The notes beneath the pieces are model-generated. The model was not told the origin of the DNA, ran no database searches, and was given only the letters and a program-made list of their open reading frames with translations. 64,000 nt of DNA. Source: Micromonospora sonchi (GTDB lineage Bacteria > Actinomycetota > Actinomycetes > Mycobacteriales > Micromonosporaceae). Below are positions 61,133 through 64,000 of this stretch, in pieces. The stretch spans positions 276,112 through 340,111 of the forward strand of contig NZ_BMNB01000002.1 of assembly GCF_014646235.1 (NCBI RefSeq), read 5' to 3'. The position numbers and the translations under genes are program-made. Position 1 is the first letter of the stretch; each line of letters starts with the position of its first letter.

Positions 61133-61990
61133 TCAGTCCCACCAGAACGCCCAGGTCGGGGCGTCGACGAGGCGATCGGCGTAGGCAGCCAGCGTGCACG
61201 GACGCTGCCCCTGCCAGATGTTGTCCGGGCAGAAGGCGAAGTGTTCGGCGGCGATCGGCAGCGCCTCGGCGAGGTCTTTCGGCGGCGCGGCGACGCTGAG
61301 GTACAGCTCGGCGAAGCCGACGCCGATCGCCCGAACCCCGAACCGGTCCTCCCAGCTGCGCAACACCGCAGCAAGTTTGCCGGTGTCGTTGGTGTAGTTG
61401 AGGGCACCCTGCCAGCCCATGGCCGCCAACGCGTCGCTGCCGCACGCTGCGGCGACGAGGCCGAGGCGCATGGTGGGCTGGGCCTGTGACAGCTGCTCGG
61501 CCCAGTGCTCCGCATGCCGCTGCGGCGCCACCCGTGGCCGGGCCGCCGACGCCAGGCCGGGCCAGTCCAGGCCGTACGGGGCGGTGACCGCGAGCCGCTC
61601 CGCCGGGGCGAGCATGTCCGTGTCGTCGTCGGTGCCGGTGTAGGACGCCCACCAGCCGGCGAGCAGCCGCTCGACATCATGCTCCGCTGACGAGAACGCC
61701 GGACGCGGCCAGAGCTCGCCCCGGTCCCAGGGGCGGGACGGGTCACCGGGCAGGCTGTCCAGCAGCAACGGCCAGAGCGCGGAGTCGTCGTGTGCCGCGT
61801 GCAGCCGCGACCACAGCCCGGCCGGCGCCGGACCGTCGCTCACCCACAACACCGGTCGTTCACCGTCGCCCTCGTCGCCGCGTACGGTCCCCCCGGGCGG
61901 CAGCGGCACGGCCAGCGTCCGCGTCCGGGACTCCTCGTCCGCGAACAACTCCACCAGGTCAGCGGGCATCTCGTTCAGCTGCGACGTCAC
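61133..61990 (-). CDS. DUF4253 domain protein
   Basis: The 285-residue soluble protein ends with RSWEDRFGVRAIGVGFAELYLSVAAPPKDLAEALPIAAEHFAFCPDNIWQG and TWAFWWD, the conserved core of DUF4253. The N-terminal ~170 residues are acidic and Ala/Pro-rich. No catalytic motif is known; such proteins are often near toxin or immunity genes, but none is apparent here. GTG 61990 has no clear RBS. It is convergent with the lipoprotein gene. Confidence 0.8.
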   Translation of the reverse strand: MTSQLNEMPADLVELFADEESRTRTLAVPLPPGGTVRGDEGDGERPVLWVSDGPAPAGLWSRLHAAHDDSALWPLLLDSLPGDPSRPWDRGELWPRPAFSSAEHDVERLLAGWWASYTGTDDDTDMLAPAERLAVTAPYGLDWPGLASAARPRVAPQRHAEHWAEQLSQAQPTMRLGLVAAACGSDALAAMGWQGALNYTNDTGKLAAVLRSWEDRFGVRAIGVGFAELYLSVAAPPKDLAEALPIAAEHFAFCPDNIWQGQRPCTLAAYADRLVDAPTWAFWWD

Positions 61991-62113
61991 GAGGCGTGAG
62001 GATAGCCATCGGGTCGGACAGTCCCCGGACGACGGGCCGGCAGGCGGAAAAGTCGGTTGCCGGTGCGGTACGGCTCCGGCTTGTTAGATGTGGGCCGCTT
62101 TTATACTAGGTTC

Positions 62114-62533
62114 GTGGCCGGACACCAGACGAGTCGCGGGGTGGCGTACAGCCTCGGATATCACCTCGTGTGGTGTTCGAAATACCGCCGCCCCGTGCTC
62201 GCCGGCCCGGTCGCCGAACGCCTGCGAGAACTGATCGAACAGAAGACCGTCGAACACGGATGGTCAATCGTGGCTCTGGAAGTCATGCCCGACCAGGTGC
62301 ACCTGTTCGTTCGCGCCGACCCGACCGCTTCGCCGTCGTACATTGCGAACCAACTCAAGGGCTTCACGTCTAAGGTTCTGCGAGACGAATTCCCTCACCT
62401 GCGGTCCCGGCTACCGACGCTGTGGTCTCGGTCGTACTTCGTGGGTTCGGTTGGCACCGTGTCCGCCGCGACGATTCAGGGGTACACCGAAACCCAGTGG
62501 GAGCGCCCGTGGCGGAAGGGGGCCGCGTCGTGA
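62114..62533 (+). CDS. tnpA: TnpA, Y1 single-strand transposase of IS200/IS605 family
   Basis: The 139-residue protein begins YSLGYHLVWCSKYRRPVL and has catalytic Tyr124 in IQGYTETQW. The HUH motif reads Gln61-Val62-His63 (MPDQVHLFV) where family members have His-x-His, so one metal ligand is changed. GTG at 62114 follows AGG at short spacing. If active, it excises and inserts single-strand DNA. Confidence 0.85.
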   Translation: MAGHQTSRGVAYSLGYHLVWCSKYRRPVLAGPVAERLRELIEQKTVEHGWSIVALEVMPDQVHLFVRADPTASPSYIANQLKGFTSKVLRDEFPHLRSRLPTLWSRSYFVGSVGTVSAATIQGYTETQWERPWRKGAAS

Positions 62534-63774
62534 AGGTCAACCACGGTTACGTTCGGCGTCTCTGCCTCGCCCCCGGTCAGGCCGCGGCCCTGGATGAGCA
62601 GGGCCACGCCGCACGGGCCATGTGGAATCTGCTGCACGCCTGGTGGACGTGGGGCGGCAAACATCGCCGACCGAGCCTCAAGCAGGCCGATGGGGCGATC
62701 CGACAGGCCCGCAAAGACATTCCGTGGCTCGCCGACCTGCCCGCGCAGGCCGCCCAGCAGGTACTCAAGACGTACGTGCGAGCGTGGAAAAACTGCTGGG
62801 AAGGCCGCGCGTCGGCCCCCGAGTTCAAGTCACGGATCCGATCCCGGATGGCCGTCGATGTACCGCAGGGGCGCGACCTCGGCGTGGTTCGACTGTCCCG
62901 CCACGTCGGGCAGGTTCGGATCCCAAAGGTTGGTGTGGTGCGGTTCCGCTGGTCCGGCCCCATCCCTGGGGTTGGCCGCGAGCCGGGCCGCATCACCGGT
63001 GCGAGGCTGGTCAAAGACGTGCTCGGCTGGCACATCGTGTTCCGCACCGAAGTCGACATGCCCACCCCCGCGCAGCATCCCGGCCCCGCCGTCGGCGTGG
63101 ACCGGGGCATCACCATCGCTTTGGCGTTGTCCGACCGCAACAACCATCCCCACGGGCCATGGACCCGCCCGACCGAAGCGGTCCGGCTTCTCAGGCTGGA
63201 ACGCACAGCGGCACGACAGAAGCGGGCACGTAAACGCGGCGAGCCGACCTCGAACCGGCTGCACCGCACCTATCACCAAATCGCCAAGGTACGCGCGAAA
63301 GTCAAGCGCCGCCGGGGCGACTGGCAGCACAAAACCACCACGTCCCTGGCACAGCAGTACAAGGTTGTGGTGGTGGAAGACCTCCGAATCCGCAACATGA
63401 CCCGCAGCGCCAAAGGCACTGCCGAGTCCCCTGGCGTGAACGTGCGGCAGAAGGCCGGCTTGAACCGATCGATGCGCAACGAGGCCCACGGCAGGACCGT
63501 TGAACTACTGGCGTACAAGCTGGCCGAACGCGGCGGACAGTTATTGAAGGTTCCGGCTGCGGGCACGTCCCAGACATGCTCAGCCTGCGGACATCGTGAT
63601 CCAGCCTCCCGCAACGGCGCCCGGTTCGTCTGCACATCGTGCAGCTGGGTCGGCCACGCCGACAGCAACGCCGCCCTGAACATTCTGAACGCGGCAGGGC
63701 TTGCCGTGTACGGACGTGGAGCCAAGACCATTGGGTCTGGCCGTGAAACGTCAACCATCCGGCGCGCCGCATAA
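62530..63774 (+). CDS. tnpB: TnpB, RNA-guided nuclease of IS605 family
   Basis: The 414-residue protein has an N-terminal helical/WED part (residues 1-185), RuvC-I Asp191 (VGVDRGITIAL), RuvC-II Glu283 (VVVEDLRIRNM), a zinc finger with Cys350, 353, 368 and 371, and RuvC-III Asp378 (HADSNAA). The D-E-D triad and zinc ligands are intact, and so is the length. GTG 62530 overlaps the tnpA stop. Such proteins cut DNA next to the element's target motif using an omega RNA made from the tnpB 3' end and right end. Confidence 0.92.
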   Translation: MKVNHGYVRRLCLAPGQAAALDEQGHAARAMWNLLHAWWTWGGKHRRPSLKQADGAIRQARKDIPWLADLPAQAAQQVLKTYVRAWKNCWEGRASAPEFKSRIRSRMAVDVPQGRDLGVVRLSRHVGQVRIPKVGVVRFRWSGPIPGVGREPGRITGARLVKDVLGWHIVFRTEVDMPTPAQHPGPAVGVDRGITIALALSDRNNHPHGPWTRPTEAVRLLRLERTAARQKRARKRGEPTSNRLHRTYHQIAKVRAKVKRRRGDWQHKTTTSLAQQYKVVVVEDLRIRNMTRSAKGTAESPGVNVRQKAGLNRSMRNEAHGRTVELLAYKLAERGGQLLKVPAAGTSQTCSACGHRDPASRNGARFVCTSCSWVGHADSNAALNILNAAGLAVYGRGAKTIGSGRETSTIRRAA

Positions 63775-63800
63775 GCGCCGCCGGAAATCTGCCCCCTTTA
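63690..63800 (+). ncRNA. Predicted omega RNA scaffold region (approximate)
   Basis: By analogy with studied TnpB systems, the guide RNA scaffold spans the tnpB 3' end and right end. The stem GGCGC-n9-GCGCC overlaps the stop codon. The guide would be the sequence just outside the right end. Limits are not visible and this entry is inference. Confidence 0.35.
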
Positions 63801-63817
63801 GTGCGTCCGCCAGTAGG

Positions 63818-64000
63818 TCATCGGATGCGAGGGCTGCGGGGTCGGGTTTCCCATCGGTAGTGTTTCCAGGCTCGGACGATGAGGCTGCGGATCGTGATGA
63901 GGATGCAGGCCGCGTCGAGGTAGAAGTCGACGCATGGGCGGCGGCGTTCGGTGTTGCGTCTGATCTTGCCGAAGTTGTTGCACCACGAGTTCGTACGTTC
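63818..64000 (-). CDS. DDE transposase C-terminal end (IS5/IS1182-like), runs off right edge
   Basis: The minus strand encodes ERTNSWCNNFGKIRRNTERR, then VDFYLDAACILITIRSLIVRAWKHYRW and a stop at 63818. ERTNxW with a following basic stretch is the final catalytic Glu region of IS5-group DDE transposases. Only ~60 residues are visible, so whether the gene is whole is unknown. It lies 43 bp past the end of the IS605-type tnpB. Confidence 0.75.
   Translation of the reverse strand, partial: ERTNSWCNNFGKIRRNTERRRPCVDFYLDAACILITIRSLIVRAWKHYRWETRPRSPRIR

Larger units (their letters stand above)
62040..63800 (+). mobile_element. IS200/IS605-family element with tnpA and tnpB (OMEGA type)
   Basis: tnpA and tnpB overlap by 4 bp in the same direction, and both look full length. 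The left end must lie between the DUF4253 gene and tnpA (about 61992-62113). The right end follows tnpB, where GGCGC-n9-GCGCC (63761-63779) overlaps the tnpB stop. Exact ends cannot be fixed without copies. It sits beside the truncated DDE transposase at the right edge. Confidence 0.75.

Overview
The window is high-GC DNA with dense genes, frequent GTG/TTG starts, 4-bp ATGA/GTGA overlaps, Tat and lipoprotein signals, and many regulator-plus-ABC-importer sugar loci. This fits a filamentous actinomycete. The interspersed repeats, BldD-like/TPR XRE regulators and small Cys-motif proteins suggest Micromonosporaceae, probably Micromonospora or a relative; that assignment is inference.

Sugar region (1-30.5 kb). 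A minus-strand operon from 6481 leftwards encodes a Tat-exported GH29 alpha-L-fucosidase with a ricin-type lectin tail, an RbsB/RbsA/RbsC-type importer, and L-fuconate dehydratase running off the left edge. A second operon at 28.7-30.5 kb encodes an SDR and an aldo/keto reductase that fit other steps of non-phosphorylative L-fucose breakdown. Both carry the palindrome ACATCnGATGT, so they look like one split regulon. Between them lie a spectinomycin-phosphotransferase-like kinase, a TetR/DUF418 pair sitting between two halves of a VOC gene, a polysaccharide deacetylase, a phosphatase-like protein, and a serine hydrolase attached to an ABC operon. A fructoside locus follows (LacI, GH32-like enzyme, fructokinase), then a second LacI-controlled locus with a glycogen-debranching-like enzyme and its importer. 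A membrane M23 protein and a universal stress protein separate these from the second fucose operon.

Mixed region (30.5-43.5 kb). This holds a MerR/MFS efflux pair, a double GNAT protein, a phosphotransferase gene bracketed by two copies of a palindromic repeat, a GntR/NUDIX operon, an XRE regulator with a tiny Cys-motif partner, and a GMC oxidoreductase. Next comes an ECF sigma factor gene between two genes for paralogous envelope proteins, then an IS605-like remnant whose tnpA and tnpB have both lost their 5' ends, and a Bcr/CflA-type efflux protein.

Right region (43.5-64 kb). This contains a large-subunit catalase with a DJ-1-like domain, an SRPBCC gene behind an ArsR remnant, a DUF998/histidine kinase/response regulator operon, an SCO5389-family gene behind a Fur/Zur-like box, and an ArsR/VOC operon. 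The glyoxylate shunt operon aceA-aceB is divergent from a RamB-type regulator. Beyond it are two small Cys-motif genes divergent from a short HTH gene, a repeat-rich gene-free stretch, an NmrA-family reductase, a secreted M28 peptidase, a lipoprotein phosphodiesterase, a DUF4253 protein, an apparently full-length IS200/IS605 tnpA-tnpB element, and the end of a DDE transposase.

Several interspersed repeat families occur. In at least four genes the repeat provides the stop codon and sometimes the last residues, so these elements repeatedly sit at gene 3' ends. No rRNA, tRNA or CRISPR array was recognised.
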